64,000 bases of DNA, from contig JAWDGP010005685.1 in the NCBI GenBank assembly GCA_033675545.1, forward strand, positions 227,501-291,500. The letters run 5' to 3'. The DNA comes from Elysia crispata (lineage: Eukaryota; Mollusca; Gastropoda; Plakobranchidae). The notes below the pieces were generated by a model. The model was not told the origin of the DNA. It saw nothing but the letters and a program-made list of their open reading frames with translations, and searched no databases. Made by a program: the position numbers and the translations under genes. Positions 14,046 through 27,097 of the stretch are shown here, piece after piece. The number at the start of each line of letters is the position of its first letter. Position 1 is the first letter of the stretch.

Positions 14046-14479
14046 ACTGCACAAATATTCTACTTTGCTGCGTGACTAAAGTCTTTCGAAATTTCATCCT
14101 TTTGAAAGAAAGATAAAACTAATTATACTTAATACCACTCGCGGCACGATTGCATTAAGAAGAAGCGAAACCATCCTTATTATTTGCTTACTAAAAGATT
14201 TAGACTTGCACAATGTTTCAAGAGAAAAATGCTTGACACATGAATTATCGAATTTGCTTGTACCAAATGCTTTTGTACTTTTTATGTATATTGATAATTT
14301 CCAAACTATTTTTTCAGCGCTTTGTACAACTTTTAGAACATTAACAGCCATTATTGCAATGCATTTTTGCGAAAGAGTGAGAGTTTCAAGAATAAACTTC
14401 AGTTTAAACTGAATTTTTCTCAGCTTTAGAATAATTTATTATTTCTTCACTTGTTACAATAGATTTTGTCCAGTACTGT

Positions 14480-14482
<3 letters not shown>

Positions 14483-14530
<48 letters not shown>

Positions 14531-14733
14531 ATTAGATGTTGATGCTATCTTTGTTGTTGTTTTTTTGTTGTTGTTTATGTTAATGTTGTCGTCAATGTTA
14601 TTTTGTTGTTTCTTTTGATGATGTTAATGCTGTCATTGTTGTTGTTTTGTTGTTGTTGATGATGTTGATGCTGTCGTTGTTGTTGTTGTTGTTGTTGTTG
14701 TTTTTGTTGATGATGTTTTTGCTGTTGTTGATG
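14483..14733. repeat. TTG array
   Basis: Pure (TTG)n to 14530, then interrupted TTG, GATGTT and TGTTGTT units to about 14733. Confidence 0.92.
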
Positions 14734-16711
14734 CTTTTTGAAATGCGGCGGGAGTTATTCCAGAATTTTCTTAGGTTTTCAAAAATATCTTGTGTTGTTC
14801 GATAGAAAAAGCAAAGTCTTCCTTATGAAAAAAAAGTCAAAACAAAAAAAAAAAAATCTTTGATCCTTGACAGAATGTAAGTCGCTCGCTTTGGCATCCA
14901 AATATCTGCTAGAATAATTTGGAGAGACCAAGCAATAGGCCATTTAAATTTATATTCAGGATATATTACGAGTCGCTCACACTTTCTGAAAAAAAAAATA
15001 GTAGACAAAGTTGTCTTCCAATCGTGATAGTGGTAATTTGTTACAAGTCTCAAAAATAAACTGCGAATTTCAACTGCTCTATATCAAATTCAACAATAAA
15101 TATAAATGTTTTAAGGCATACTTGCTTTCAAAACGAAATACAAAAACTGGTTTAAATTTGTATTATGAAACAAACCATTGAATAATAAACAGAAATTTGA
15201 TGCTCATATAATTTTTTTTTCAAATCATGCAAATCATTTCACCGCCCGTACATTGTTTGTAAATCGTAAAAAAGAGTTTTTTAGATGTAAAAAGGACAGA
15301 AATATGTTGCAGTACAACTGGAAGATTTTGGAAGATGACTAAACTGTTCCTTTCATTATTCCATTTATTCATTTAGCGCCTTTGTCACGACCTCGCAGCT
15401 TTGGCTATTCTCTTTATTTGCGCGATGAAAGCTTTCCACTTATGGTGTCGCTTGTCCAGGTCTAATCTTGTCTTAGCAGAAAGTTTTTATTTTGGAGCCT
15501 TTCTAGACCGTTGTTTTCCCCTCCCTCTGTTTTCAGCGTCCAAATATATTATTTTACAGCGACATTGGCTGGAATAGACGGATCCCTTCTTAGGAGCCTT
15601 CTTCTAGGTTCAAGAATTTGGAGGCTGGGTGGAGTTTCTCCGCACTTCTTATACAATGATTGGTTTGAAATCTTTGTTGGATAATGGACATAAAAATTCT
15701 TCTAAGTCGTCGCCTAGGTAAAGAGTCGAATCTTCCCTCATCTGTTTTTGTTAGAGCCTAGGTGCCACAGTTCTATAAGAGTATGGTCCTACCAAGGAGA
15801 AATAAAGTTTGTTCTTGCCTGGTCCACATGTTTGCTAGTTTGTTCAAAGCTACAGTTGGCAGTTGTTTCCGATGTTTTATGTCTTCTTTACCGTTAACTA
15901 TCAATGTGTGATCCGATTTGTCTACATTGAAGAGTTCGATTAATGTGCTTTGTCCTTCCCTCATCTTCAATAAACAGACTGGAATGCATTTTCTTTAATG
16001 TTAAGGGGATGAATATCTTCCACAGGTACTTATAGACTAGAATTAATGGGCGCGTAGGAACTTTACGATACATCGTAACCATGTCAAAAGCATTAGCCTG
16101 ATGTAAAAGCTTTTTACATTTAATTATAGGCTAACTGCCTTAGGCCGTTCAAAAGGAGTAGCACAACTAATACAGATTGATTATTCAGTCTACATCCTTT
16201 CTGTAGCGTTTAATCTTGTGGAGTCAAATCTTTTCTGTCCAATGTTAATTCAGGAAAAGTGGATTAAATGAAGAAAATATTATGTGAAAGGAATAATAGC
16301 ATCAATTTATAAAATTCTCCCAGCATAAGCTTTGTAATGGATATCTAAAAAAATTCTGAAACGCAAACGTTGTTAGCAACTTGACTGTTTGGGAGCATAG
16401 TAAAATTCATTTAAAGCACTAGAATCTAAACAAGATTTAATTTTAGAGACAATTATTCACAGCAAGATAATTATGATTGTAAACTCCAGAATTTCTAACA
16501 AAACGATGAACGAAAATTCTGGCGTTAAGTGCAAAACTCGTAACATTTTGAAACTGTTGTTTTACTGTGGAAGGTAAAACAACGTGTGAACAGTTTTTGG
16601 CGTCAAATGTGGATCTGTGTCTAGAATTAAAACAAGACAGATATTTAAGTTTAGATTGTTTCTTGAAATTTTATTTTTATTCAGAGATAGATCTCGTTCT
16701 TTATAAATACA
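14734..16711. other. No gene recognised
   Basis: 15370-16090 is less AT-rich than its surroundings and may be an old retroelement, but no family motif can be read. Confidence 0.4.
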
Positions 16712-16965
16712 GGCGGAAACCCCATTCTACGAATAGGACCCTGGCGTCAAATTGCCGGCGCTGGTGTGCGAGTGTGTATTAAGGTCTAAATATCTATCCT
16801 TTCACTTGCATGATCCAGATATATGCATCCACATATCTATTTGACCTAGAATCTAGATATCTCGATAATTCGTATTCTAAACACAAAATGCAGATCGAGA
16901 ACCTAAATCTTTTTGAAATTCTAAGCCTAATAGTGAAATCTTGACCTATTCTGCGGTACAGAATG
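16712..16965 (+). repeat. Duplicate block, copy 2 (pairs with 6.6 kb)
   Basis: Diverged collinear copy of 6570-6812, ending in ctaagcctaatagt against ctaagcctaacagt. Confidence 0.65.
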
Positions 16966-17309
16966 TAGATGGAAAAGAGAGAGTCACTTTAAAAAAAAAA
17001 AAAAGAATGGGTATACTGAAATAAAAAAAAAATAAGAAAAAGAATCGTCTTTAGCATGCTTTAAAGCATCATAAGTATGTTGCTGATGCATGACTTTATT
17101 GATGATTCTTACCATCTGATTGCTTCGAGCTTGTAACAAAATTTGAAATACGTATTTATAAATAGTAACAAAGCATAGTGTCTTCTATTTGATACAGAAA
17201 TGAACTAAAACAGTGATACAAAACACATGCAATTTTATATTAGAGATGATGTGGTAACTTTAATATCAATATATATCTATCTATATCCTATTGTTGTAAC
17301 GTTTAGTTT

Positions 17310-17560
17310 CCTTTAATGTTGTTGTATGACTCTGGAGGAGATATGTCTCTTATTGTTATAAAATATGCTTTTCCTTATTGTAGTAGTCTTTCCCTACTTG
17401 TGCATTGTTAAAGAGTTTGCTTTTCTTCAACATAGTTGTATGGCCATGGAGGATATAAGTCTGTAATTTTTTTCTGGAGTTTGCATTTCTTCAATGTAGT
17501 TGTCTTCCCTACCTGTTCATTTGAATGTGCAGTCCCGCATGTTCTTTATATTTGATCTCA
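17310..17560 (+). repeat. Third partial copy of the duplicated block
   Basis: Matches the 3' part of blocks A and B (gtttgcatttcttcaat, tagttgtcttccctacc, ttcatttgaatg). It contains an internal ~85-bp near-repeat beginning with a ttgcttttc motif. No CAP exon is visible next to it. Confidence 0.65.
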
Positions 17561-18725
17561 CCTTACGGGTAGATTACAAAGATGCTTAACAATAGTTTTC
17601 ACAGGATGGTAACAGGCAATAAAAGTGAGACCATCTATAAACATGAAATCAGTCTAGCTACAGTAAAACCAAAAAAGTTTTAGTGCAAGACTTTAAATCT
17701 CGGTTATAAATGTCTGAATAACACCGCACCCATATATTTTGATAAACTTTGTCTCTCCATATTTACCAGCACTGTCGAGAGGATAAAGACTTCTGAATGG
17801 AAAAAATGAATAGTGTGGCGAAAGAGCTGAGAAAGCTGTTGCATGCACCTTCAACCCGGAGCAGTTCACCACAGTATATAAGAGTCAGAAACTCAGAAAA
17901 GACTTGAAAAACTACCCAAAAAAGCATTATTGCTTCTCCACCTAGCTCCATAATTCATCTGTTCTATATTTGTTGTTTATTACTGATGCATCTGATGGTC
18001 ATTTTATGTACAACTGCTGCTGCTGCTACTGCACTTATCGACAAATTTGTTAATTTTTTTTCCTAACGATTTCTATTTTTTTTTTTTAAAATCCCTTGTC
18101 AGAACTTTTACGTTTTTATCTTATGTTTACACCAAAAATGTGTTTATAAGTTTGCCTACAAGAACCTTATGCCGTGTGCAAAATTAATAAAAGCACTATC
18201 GATATTCGTTTTTGTTTGTTTTGTTTTCATTCACGTTTTGTTTGAATTCTGCTTTTCTTTTTCGTTTACTTTCTCGCATTGATATGATTGGTCAGTGCAA
18301 TTGTCATGCGCAAGCCAGTAACACGTCATACTCATTCTTCCCTTTAAAATACAGTTTACATTTTGAAGACGTTCCATTGGGACGGAATATGCTCGTCAAA
18401 TCAATGTGCTAACTGGAACCAGTATTAGTTTTTCACTTCGCCGCTTAAGATAGGCGTACAGCTTTTTGCCCTCACGGTATTGATCATAGTAAAAAAAATA
18501 CCTTCAATAAAATCAAGCTTGTGCGTGCACAAAGTTCTCTGAAAGCGAAAAATGCTTGTGGTAGGAAGGGAGTTTTGTTTTTATTTTTTATTTTTTTCTG
18601 TTGATTTTTTTAAACACGAAAAGCTTGTATGATATAATCAAGAGGTTCAAGATTTTTTGTTTACATTATTTTTGCCGGAAGTGCTTACACTGTTTTAAAC
18701 AGAGCGAGTGAAAGGGAGAAAAAAA

Positions 18726-18986
<261 letters not shown>

Positions 18987-19073
18987 AAACAGATACAAAG
19001 ACAGTTAGAGAGAAATAGAGAGGGTACTAATAATGATAGGTGATGGAGGTTGAGAGATAGGTAAAAGATATAT

Positions 19074-19175
19074 GTTGAGATGGTAATGTCGATGTTGGTT
19101 GGGATAGGTTGAAGTGGTAATGTTGATGGTGGCTGGGATAGGTTGAGATGGTAATGTTGATGGTGGTTGGGATAG
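19074..19175 (+). repeat. Three-copy 34-bp tandem repeat
   Basis: Exactly three 34-bp units (19074, 19108, 19142) with few differences, containing ggtaatgttgatggtgg and tgggatag. Confidence 0.88.
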
Positions 19176-21707
19176 ACCCATCGTGATACTAGGTGCAGTG
19201 TAACTTAAATGGTTATATGTAAGAGATCTACCGATTCGGATGAACTTTTATCTTCGAGTCTGGAATTGATAGTTAAGTAAAGCACTAACTGGTTGTCAAG
19301 GTAATAACAAAAATATAAAAAAGACAGAAAAAGATCAGAAAAAGTTGGGGTAATGTGGATTTCGGATTAAAAATAGTTTTTTACATTGCTTTGAAAATCT
19401 ATTAGAAAAAAAATCATCCTTTACATTTTTTAAAAAATTCTCATTGATAAAACATTATAAATCTATTTTCTTTCGGCTTTGGACTTACACATCCCTCCCC
19501 ATATGATAAATATGTTTCGCCTCTTTAAGTCATCCTTACATGACATATAATATTTTTGCGTCTGTTAATCTTCAGATTTCAATGATTTTGTTATTCGCAC
19601 ACACACAAAAAAAATAAAGTATTTTTCCATTTTCAACAACATTGTTTCATTACTGACGCCAAACTTCTTGCTTTTATTAGCATCTCTCTTTAAACTGCTT
19701 ACATTCAGATTTTTTTTTCTTTTTTACATTATTATTCTCATGTTTATGCGCAACTTTTTCTTTTCGATATGAAAATCTTTATATCAGTTTCTATTTTATT
19801 TTTCAATTTTCTAAAGCTCGATTGCTAAAAAAATCAAATTTTTTCTTTCAATTGAGATAGTCTGATTTATAATTATATAAATACTCACTTTACACTGGTG
19901 TTTAAACAATCTTTCTTTCAGAGTGAAAGACTTGATTTTATTGTGCGACATATTTTAAGATAGGTAAGAACAACATTTCTTGGTGCATTCAAAATTAAAC
20001 CAGCATTTACATAAAGTTTGGATGAAATATTGAATGCCTCATTATTTTATATCTTATTACGGAAAACATAGCATTCAAACAGAATCAACGAATTGAGAGT
20101 TCTGATAAAGACACAGAACAAAATGAAACCTAAATAAGATGAAGTGTTGTGAACATATTTGCCTCACCCAATTTAATCCTCTGGCCTTAAACCCCTTTCC
20201 CACACCCAAATGATACTTTCCACATTCACTTTTTCTTCTCCGATCTTTTTTCCTTTTTTCCCCCACAGTGACGAGACTTTTCCTCAGAGGGTGGAAGTTG
20301 ATACTGATATATTTTTTACTACCTGCATGCGCGACTTCGAGAATTCAAATAAAAATTCTTCTCCCAAAAATTAAATTTTGATCAATAATGCACTGAAGTT
20401 CAAAACCCATTCGGAAAGTTATTGAGAAAAATACATTGCCTTTACGTACAGCAAAAATGATAAATGATTTGGGAGTTGTCTTTTTTTTTTTTTTTTTTTG
20501 AGAGTTTATGTTTAGCATTCAATAGATGATTCCCTGTTTTGAATCTTAAATCAGCTTTATTTTCAAAATCACATGATTCATTTCACCAGCTCCTTTATCG
20601 TATAAGACACGGACTGAACAACACTGTTGGGATCTTTCAATTCAAGGGTGTCTTATGTGGAATGTGAGAATTATGATTCAGGTCTATTTTCTAAGTTATG
20701 CTCAATAAACTGCAAACTATACCCTCAATAAGATTTCTGGCTAAAATGCTTTCTGAATAGATATTGAAAGCCAGTCTGGTAACTTACGTTAGGATAATGT
20801 TTTGTTTCTAATTAGCGTTTAAACTCTTCGCAAAAAACCATGTTCAAAATTTATTTTGAAAAATTTGTGAGGGAAATTCACTACAAATTCAGCACAATGT
20901 GCAACTATAGGTAAGTCGACAAAATAACATACAGACGCATTCTGTTATTTCGTCTTTTCAGGGGAATAACACCTAACTTTATTGCGCATGAGTATAATCA
21001 TGTTATTTTTTTTAAGAAGTGAACTTATTTTTTCAAAGCGCATAATTATATCTTTCATGTTTTTAATACAGGGCTAGATCTCAACTCTATAAAAGTTAGT
21101 TGAAGTCATGAACCTAATGTTAATTATGGAGTATTAAGTACATTACAATTATATCTCGCAGCTTGTGCAATAATTGTTCTTGTGGACGATATTAATAGCG
21201 CAGCTCATTTAGGAACAAAAATGGCTGTTAAAGGTCGGCAACAATTATCACTAGTAATTGAAAGGTTGAAAAAAACTAATCGGAATTCTTCACATTTTCA
21301 TAATCAAGACTACGCTATTGCTTCAAACACATATGCATGATAATCACTATAACTCTAGCAATTATTTAAATATCTCAACTTTGCAGGTGACACAATTACT
21401 ATAATTCTTTTTCGCTTGATTCTTCCTCTGGAAATAAATGAATTTCTGAATGTGACCATTGGGTATAAAGCTTCCTCGTTTAGGAGCGTGCATTAGTCCT
21501 CCTGATAATCATTAGTGTACGGTTTGAAAAAGCTGTTTGTCACAGGAAGATTTTAAAGGTAAGGCTAAATTTATACTCGCTATATGGAATTAACTAGTCT
21601 CTTTTAAGATATTTGTAAGTAACACTCGTCAATAAATGATATAAGCAGTTATTCAATTTATAGAAGTAAAGATATAAAAACAGCAGAATTAGGTGTATTA
21701 GTAGTAT
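19176..21707. other. No gene seen
   Basis: AT-rich DNA with a T-run near 20481; no supported feature. Confidence 0.5.
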
Positions 21708-21852
<145 letters not shown>

Positions 21853-22299
21853 ATAGTAACCGTATGAAAGATCTAGAGGAGGCAATATTATGACACGTTT
21901 ATTTTTTCTTTTCTTTTTTCCTTCGATCGATCGGTTAACTGAATCATAAAGCCCATCCAAAAGAATAAAGTCCACCATGACGAGGCCAGAAATGAATATT
22001 CATATCAGCCAAACATGTCACAATCTAGACTTCCCTATTGTTTTTCACCAAATCTTGCCATTGTTTCGAGAATTTAGAAGAAATATCTTTAAATTAGCCG
22101 TGTTTGTGTGAAATCTTATGACGCTTACAATGATACGCATTTTTTCATTAGAATCGACCATTTCGAATCATGGAGGTAACGTAACATGGAGCCCGCAGCC
22201 TCCCCAACTTTATACAAGTTAGAGCAAGGCGCCTTTTGTAGGGCAAAATTATATTTATGTGTTTCGGTTGTAAATCTTTTCTGTATTATAAAAGACAAC

Positions 22300-23530
22300 T
22301 TCGCTTTCTTTTCCCACTTTCTCCTCCAAAGTTATTTGAAGTCCAGTGTTGAAGTTAACCGAATTTTGATTTTCCCACGAGGTAAAAAAAAAAAATTAAA
22401 TAAAAGCTATGATGGAGGCTAAAAATGTTCTTCAAAGTTGATTATATTTTAATTGTAATTCATTAATCGAAATTTTTCCCAGTTTGTTTTGATGAACCAA
22501 ATAAAATTTAAAAGGCTGTTTTTATTGTTTTACAATTGATAAGCAGGATGACTCTTCCTTAACAAATGATTTTTTTTTTAGATTTAAATATATTTTAAAA
22601 ATCATGTCATTTCAAGCTAATGGAATGAAAATTTGAAATAAATAAGAAATCAAATGAAATATAACCTACTCCAGCGTAAAAACAAAAGCGAAATGAAAAT
22701 ATGCCGTTCTGTACAGGAAAGTAGTAGTAATTTGATTGGCCAACATTGTAAAAAAAAACACCTATCAACATCGCCTTTTCTTACGGAAGACATGTTACAA
22801 ATATAAACACCACTTCTGCTTCTTTTGTAACCGTTTCGCACTTCTTTAATGTTTTATATCTAAAAAATCGACCAGATCCACTAACTGTCAAAAGGAACTA
22901 TAGAAACATTCAAGTAAAGTCATTTTTTATTAAATTCTCACTCTTAATTTGTCTTCCACGGGGTATACAGATTGTGACTAGATCCAGAATAATCATAAGC
23001 TATAGCAGTCCAGGGTACACCCCAATAAATTGAAAAAAAAACCACTAAGGCGTTTAAATTCTTTTCTCTGTAATAATTATTGTCTGAGCAGGTGCATATT
23101 TTTACTTTGTATTGGAGACTTTGATAACACATCTGGTCGATCGCCACATTATATCTGTAATGGGTCATCGGCTCCTCATTATGTTCGCGGTGAAGAGATA
23201 AACTGAAAAAAAAGAGCTCCTTAAAATATTGCAACCAATTCCAAATGTAGTTTACTTTATTTCTCTTCCTTATTAAAAAAATGTTTTCATGACAACGAGA
23301 GAAGAATCCCAACGCCTCAAGGTTCGATATATTCTAAAACTGCTATGAGTGGCTCTGAAGGCTTTGTTGTAAAGTTTGCTTTCTTTATCGCAGCAGTCTT
23401 CGCCACCTGTACATTTTTATAACGTTCGCTTTTTTTCAACGCAGTTGCTATGTTCCGGAGGGTATAAGTCTGTTATTTTTTCGAAGTTTGCATTTCTTCA
23501 ATCTAGTTGTCTTCCATGCCTGTTCAAAAC
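22300..23530 (+). repeat. Segmental duplicate B (pairs with 1.1-2.3 kb)
   Basis: Collinear diverged copy of the 1.1-2.3 kb block, lying about 1 kb upstream of gene 2. Its 3' part (23340-23530) also matches 17310-17560 (gtttgcatttcttcaat, tagttgtcttcc). Confidence 0.85.
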
Positions 23531-24475
23531 ATGCTTTCAACTCAGAACAAGCTGTAATAAAAGAATTTAGTTTAAACCGTTGTAGAGGCCTTGTATAAAC
23601 TGGACTTTAGCGGTGTTGTGAGATTAACACACACACAAAAAAAGCCCCGCGACAAAACATGCAGGTGATCAGATTTTACTGCCACTTTATTCCGCACCGA
23701 AATTATGTCATTGTCAGCATCAAAGTTACACCTCCCTTTTTTGAAATCTCTCTCTGGACCTAGAGCTAAATCTTGATTTTAATTGCGTACTTTGTTTCGA
23801 TTTGAAGCTTTAAAAGTTAACCCAATGGTGTATATCCTTACACAATTAAACATGACACTTAAAAACAAAAGAATTAGATATAGAAGTTTCATGTAAGTTT
23901 AATTGTGAGGTTCTAAGGTGGAAATGTACACTACTAGGTTTTAACTTTCTGTCATCATGGATGCCTAATATCACGCCAGGAGAGTAGATTGCTCACATTT
24001 TCCTATACCTGATCTCAATCACACAGTAGACAAATTTTTTTTTTTTGCCATTTATGAAAGAGAAAATGAAAATGAATATTGCTCCACATGTAAAGAAATT
24101 TTAAGGTTCGTGCAATCGTATACTTATGGCATTAGGAACATTATACTTTCCTCAGCTCACGAAGGAAAGCAGTAAGAAACTGTGATCAAATTCTTATTCA
24201 AAAGATTACCACGCCACATTGGTCTAGCTTGTGCTTGATAAGCAAAAACATTAAACATTCAAGAAATGTTGCTTAAGATTCACCTCTTGATATTATTCCT
24301 TAACATCAGTTTTTTCAAAGACACCTAACTTTTGAAAAATATCTACTGATTAGGAGATGAAGTAATGATATCATTGATGAAGTTTATGGTGTTGACGAAA
24401 ATGGTGATGTGATGATGATAATGATGATAAACATCTTTAAATTATCATAAATAAATTCTGTTGACAGTGAGAACC

Positions 24476-24644
24476 ATGTTTAGAGCGGCAGTTCTTCCCC
24501 TCACTCTCTTGGTTGGCTTTGCCATCTGGGCCGTGACGGCGCTAGAGTCAGAGTGGAACCAGGCAGCTAGAGACCACATTGTTGACGTCCACAATGATTA
24601 TAGGAAGAATGAAGGAGGCTGTCAAATGGACAAAATAGAATACG
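24476..24644 (+). CDS. Gene 2 exon 1: signal peptide and CAP start
   Basis: Encodes the signal peptide and VHNDYRKNEGGCQM, and ends tacg|gtcagt with one base of a split Asp codon, exactly as in gene 1. Confidence 0.87.
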
Positions 24645-26975
24645 GTCAGTTTTGTAATACAATACAAGCACAGTTGGTTTCATATTGCTTGCCAGCTGTG
24701 AAGCTGTTAAATAAAGCTATCAATAAACTTACTTATCAAGTACGCATTTAGAGCAACAAAAAATTATGAAGCAACCTAAAAACCAAGCGTCATTATGACT
24801 TTCTGTTCTCGCGAGTGGACAAAAAAAGCTGTCAGTTAATGTGAGAATTCGGTAGGTCAAGAAGCATTGAAGTCCATGAGAGTCTATCCCACATCAAGTT
24901 TGATAAAGCGCTGTTTGCATGGGACTTGCCGAGTACAAGACTTTTAGCACATCATTCAAGAGCTTTATAAACTTATGTATGCCGTATATTTCTCCATGTA
25001 CATTTTTCTCCTGGTCAAAAGCAGATAAGAGGGCAGTGTAAATACTCCAATCATCATGTTAATATGAAACTAGGCTTAGTTTGTTCTAAGTATCTATAAA
25101 ATACAAATTGCAAGAAGCATCTAATTTCTATTGCCATATCAAATTTGAGCATTATATTTAAAAATATTCTTTACTAGTTTGATTCTTAAAAATTTGACAA
25201 GCTCATTTTTATAACATTCTCTTTAAGAATACTCTTTCGATTTGTATACTTCGTTTCTCTCCATCAGACATGGGTCTCGAAGCTCAAGCCAAGAAATGGG
25301 CAGAGGGCTGTGTTTTTGAGCACGAGATGGTTAAGGGCCGAGGAGAGAACCTGGCGTACAGTACGTCCTCGGATCCCGAGAACGACATGATCACCTCTGC
25401 TGCCAAGGGCTGGTTTGACGAGAAGTATGATTACTCTCGAGGCCAGCCCGGCTGTCAAATGTCCTGTCATTACACGCAAGTATGAAGGCCTCATATTGAT
25501 TATCATATCTAGCTGTTTATGAGATAAGACTTTTGGACATTAGCTGGTGTTTTTACTTTCTATTGCTGTTGCCTCGGATGGATTTGTCTGTCCTCTTGCT
25601 TATGTTATGCCTACAGGCGTTTTGCTACGGAGATAACGCTATCGTAATATGCCATACGCGTCTCTGTGGCGCAGTGTTCCTAATGGTATGATGTACCTGT
25701 TGAACCTCACCTCAAAGTCGCAGAAGTGGTCACTATTTCAGCCTGACATGTATGTTCTCAACCTATGAACTTGTGAAGTCTGAAAATAAAACATCAGGGC
25801 TCAAGTTTCTCTGATTTTGGTTATGAGATGATATCTCAGATCATTATTGAATGGTCGATAGTACCTAAGATTGTAAGACTGCCTCCTGTTTAGACACGGG
25901 TATTTATATGCCAATGATGATTTTTGTTTTGTGTTATACATTTGATAGCCTCCAACATTGTCATTCTAATATAGTAAGTTTATTGTTGCTAAATAATATT
26001 CATAAAACAGTTCGTACCTTATTACGGACTTTTACAACGAAAGTGATGACATGATCTTCCAATGTTCCACAGCTGGTTTGGGATAATACCAACAAGGTTG
26101 GCTGCTACTCCACTCGCTGCCCAAATCTGGGAATGACTACAGTCACAAATGCCTGGTACTTTGTATGCTTCTACACACCAATGGGAAACATGGTCGGAGA
26201 GGATCCATACGAGTTGTCTTGTGAGACTCCATGCCGCAATGGACAGACTGAGGAAGACGGCCTGTGTGTTGGTGAAGCCATTATACCGTGTGTGGATGAA
26301 GAGGATAACTGCGCAGCTTGGCAGAAAATGGGTGAATGCGAAAACAACCCTGACTTCATGGAGATGAACTGCAGAAAATCTTGCAAAATATGTACAAGCG
26401 AAACAGATGAAACTGCTGAAGAAGGCACTGATACAGGTGAAAGCACTGAGGAGGGTTCTGAGACAGGTGGAAGTACAGAGGAGGGTCCTGAGACAGGTGG
26501 AAGTACTGAGGAGGGTCCTGAGACAGGTGGAAGTACTGAAGGCGGATCTGAGACAGGTGGAAGTACTGAAGGCGGATCTGAGACAGGTGGAAGTACTGAA
26601 GGCGGATCTGAGACAGGTGGAAGTACTGAAGGCGGATCTGAGACAGGTGGAAGTACTGAAGGCGGATCTGAGACAGGTGGAAGTACTGAGGAAGGTGCTC
26701 AGACTGGAGAAGGCAGCGAAAGTGTCGAATGCAAAGATGACAATGAGCATTGCTTTGCATGGGCTGCGACCAATCAGTGCCATGTCAACCCTGGCTACAT
26801 GTTGGTTAAGTGCAAGAAGTCGTGTGGAGTGTGCAAAGGTGATGACACCGCAGTACCAGAAGAAGAATGTGTTGACAAGAATGCCAGCTGCGAAGAATGG
26901 GCTGCTCACAACCACTGTAAAATAAATCCTGGATACATGTACATCGATTGCAAAAAGTCATGTGGTTTGTGCTGA
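24476..26975 (+). CDS. CAP-domain secreted protein with three ShKT domains (gene 2)
   Basis: Paralogue of gene 1. Exons 24476-24644, 25268-25479 and 26073-26975 give 1284 nt, 427 residues plus stop, with the same phases and the same 212-nt exon 2. Residues 1-23 are a signal peptide; the CAP domain (about 27-167) keeps His39, Glu83 (GENLA) and His124 (CHYTQLVWDNT), and the second signature YFVCFYTPMGNM. The hinge (PCRNGQTEEDGLC) is followed by ShKT domains at 200-234, 347-381 and 393-427. Between the first two lies a 112-residue Glu/Gly/Ser/Thr-rich linker made of 10-residue repeats. Probably a secreted, possibly O-glycosylated, extracellular protein; the partner is unknown. The ATG at 24476 was preferred because it precedes the hydrophobic segment and follows a likely acceptor (gttgacag) by 8 bases, as in gene 1. 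It is intact; intron sizes are 623 and 593 nt. Confidence 0.9.
25268..25479 (+). CDS. Gene 2 exon 2: CAP core
   Basis: 212 nt between ccatcag and caa|gtatga. The donor has A rather than G at the last exon base but is otherwise good. Encodes AQAKKWAEGC, GENLAY and CHYTQ. Confidence 0.88.
26073..26975 (+). CDS. Gene 2 exon 3: CAP end and three ShKT domains
   Basis: Starts LVWDNT after ttccacag. A single 903-nt exon carries the end of the CAP domain, the hinge, ShKT 1, the repetitive linker, ShKT 2 and ShKT 3, with no introns between the ShKT modules. Confidence 0.9.
   Translation: MVWDNTNKVGCYSTRCPNLGMTTVTNAWYFVCFYTPMGNMVGEDPYELSCETPCRNGQTEEDGLCVGEAIIPCVDEEDNCAAWQKMGECENNPDFMEMNCRKSCKICTSETDETAEEGTDTGESTEEGSETGGSTEEGPETGGSTEEGPETGGSTEGGSETGGSTEGGSETGGSTEGGSETGGSTEGGSETGGSTEGGSETGGSTEEGAQTGEGSESVECKDDNEHCFAWAATNQCHVNPGYMLVKCKKSCGVCKGDDTAVPEEECVDKNASCEEWAAHNHCKINPGYMYIDCKKSCGLC
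26431..26700 (+). repeat. In-frame 30-bp coding minisatellite
   Basis: Nine 30-bp units encode GSTEGGSETG-type decapeptides. The five units at 26521-26670 are identical; the first three and the last are variants. Unit length is a multiple of three, so copy-number change keeps the frame and alters only linker length. Confidence 0.95.
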
Positions 26976-27057
26976 GATCGCTAGCGCCTTGGGGGCACTG
27001 CAGAAATTTAACCTAGAACACTCGAAGATTTCGTTTTTTTTTTCCTAATGTGAAGTT

Positions 27058-27097
27058 AATAAATTTAGAGATAGAAATAAAAAGCAAGAAAAATAAA
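27058..27097 (+). terminator. Gene 2 polyadenylation signals
   Basis: Three AATAAA hexamers at 27058, 27076 and 27092, about 80-120 bases after the stop codon. Confidence 0.55.

Noticed and set aside
15773-16082. Minus-strand frames in a less AT-rich patch
   Set aside because: No family motif recognised; at most an old retroelement.
24461-24475. Extra five residues at the gene 2 start
   Set aside because: The upstream frame begins at TTG and crosses a probable acceptor; the ATG at 24476 fits the signal peptide.
26022-26915. 297-residue antisense frame
   Set aside because: Opposite strand of gene 2 exon 3; its repeats merely mirror the 30-bp minisatellite.
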